From Corythucha ciliata (lineage: Eukaryota > Arthropoda > Insecta > Hemiptera > Tingidae), in the NCBI GenBank assembly GCA_038030265.1, contig CM075942.1, positions 43,056,751-43,120,750 on the forward strand: a stretch of 64,000 nucleotides of DNA, written 5' to 3'. Positions within the stretch are counted from its first letter, which is position 1, and every line of letters starts with the position of its first letter. This document shows positions 62,807 to 64,000 of the stretch, in pieces. Position numbers and translations under genes: made by a program. The notes below the pieces were generated by a model, which saw only the letters and a list, made by a program, of their open reading frames with translations, had not been told where the DNA came from and made no database searches.

Positions 62807-64000
62807 TACAATTTGAGTTGGAAAACACTTTTCAACTTCTCAGGAAATTTTTATTTATTTCAAATGTCAGCAAATATTTCGACGAAAAGCCTTGTTGGAC
62901 TCTACTATTAGAAATCTAGTCACATAAATATTGAGAAAAATTCGTTAACAGCATGAAAACTCATGAAAATGGTGATGCGGCAAAATTGTGCCGCTAGCAT
63001 GTACTAAAGTGACTTTCTGAAGCGCAATTGCACTAGAGGGTATATTGAGAATCAAGAATCTCGAGAAAAAATTGTGAAATGTGGCGATAATTTGAAAGTG
63101 CCAACACCTGTTTTCACCCTTACTGCCTGTAATCCCTCCCTCCCCGAAAGCAGCGCTGGAAATTCCCTTATTTTTGTATTTGAATTGTGTTTTTTAAACA
63201 TGAAAGAACAAAAATTATACGCAAAACAAAAAAAAAACGCAAAGAACAAAAAATTTTCAGGGATGAAGAATTGCACACAAATCCCCTCCAAGCTTCTTTT
63301 CAAACCAAAAAAAAATCCATTAGTTAGCCTTTCTTCCTCCTCCTACTCTCGAAAAACGAAAGAAAAAAAAATCTACTGGCTGTTGACATTTTGCCCGGGT
63401 TCTTGGAGCTCAAGGGAATCGAGCGGTCCACCTTGGGTACAGAAGTGTGGCTCGATCACTTTTTTCAGCGGAGCACCTTCGCACGCACGAGTAGGAAAAT
63501 TGCAGCGAATATAATTTGTGACTCGATTTTATGATGAAAAAGGGCGAGGAGAATAAAAAAGGTAGTTTCGAAGGTGGAGAAACTGTCGTGCCGCAGAGCC
63601 ATTTTTTGAACAAATCTAAAAGCATAAGCACAGAAATTGTAGAAACATCCTCTGTCTGGTTTCTGGTAGAAGAATAATAAATTAACTTGAAATTATTCTC
63701 TTAAGACTGAATCACCTGCATCGCTAACCACACATTTCAACCCAATTAGTATCTCGACAGAGCCTGATAACGAGCATTAAATCCGTTGACATATTTCTCC
63801 GCCGAAGGGTCAATTATTCATTTAAATCCTTTTGTTTCAATAAAATTCCGAAAATCCTTACGGTTAGACGCTGTTTTTATTATATTTTAATCGTTCCAAG
63901 AACACAGCCTTGACATTTCATGCTAACACAACATGCACATGAAAGACTGTGACGAAGGATTCAAATAATAAGAAACACAGCAAACGGTTTGAATGATTTC
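62807..64000. other. Non-coding stretch to window end
   Basis: Nothing recognised; A-rich tracts near 63230-63370. ORFs here are short and have no convincing features. Confidence 0.45.

Overview
The window is eukaryotic nuclear DNA from an arthropod, most likely an insect. The evidence is short exons with GT/AG introns, a chitinase with two catalytic domains of the insect group III (Cht7) type, an animal-type fatty acid synthase, LINE, Penelope, Ty3/gypsy, hAT and MITE remnants, and many long C or G runs. A hemipteran is possible but the sequence alone does not establish it. Exon boundaries below were read by eye from splice signals and phase continuity.

Layout. (1) 1-3300: repeat-rich DNA with no gene I can support. 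(2) 3309-7298, plus: the C-terminal part of a fatty acid synthase (end of DH, pseudo-methyltransferase/linker, ER, KR, ACP) that stops just after the ACP without a thioesterase; a hairpin MITE sits in one intron. (3) 7450-8455, minus: a 5'-truncated Penelope-like element with an intact GIY-YIG ORF and a probable hammerhead ribozyme. (4) 10390-11500, minus: a decayed Jockey-like LINE. (5) 12956-14673, minus: LRRC59. (6) 15414-20586, plus: GNL1, head-to-head with LRRC59. Both have complete reading frames across all exons. (7) 20935-28750: a degenerate ~30-bp satellite (family B) split by a 6.4-kb Ty3/gypsy element that has very short LTRs, a tRNA-Leu primer site, a gag-pol overlap with a C9 run, an in-frame stop in the RNase H region, and an unrecognised third ORF. 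(8) 29952-42544, minus: Cht7, 17 exons recovered; its 8.6-kb first visible intron is filled with satellites A and B and several foldback elements. (9) 42545-64000: no gene I can support. It holds palindromic MITEs, a hAT-like element with an 8-bp target duplication, a 1.3-kb TA-flanked element, and further low-complexity DNA.

The host genes are unrelated housekeeping or cuticle genes: lipid synthesis, an ER ribosome-associated LRR protein, a circularly permuted GTPase, and chitin remodelling. The novelty lies mainly in the repeat fraction. A composite repeat (B array plus a ~240-bp unit) occurs twice in opposite orientations, and one copy supplies the empty-site proof for the gypsy insertion.
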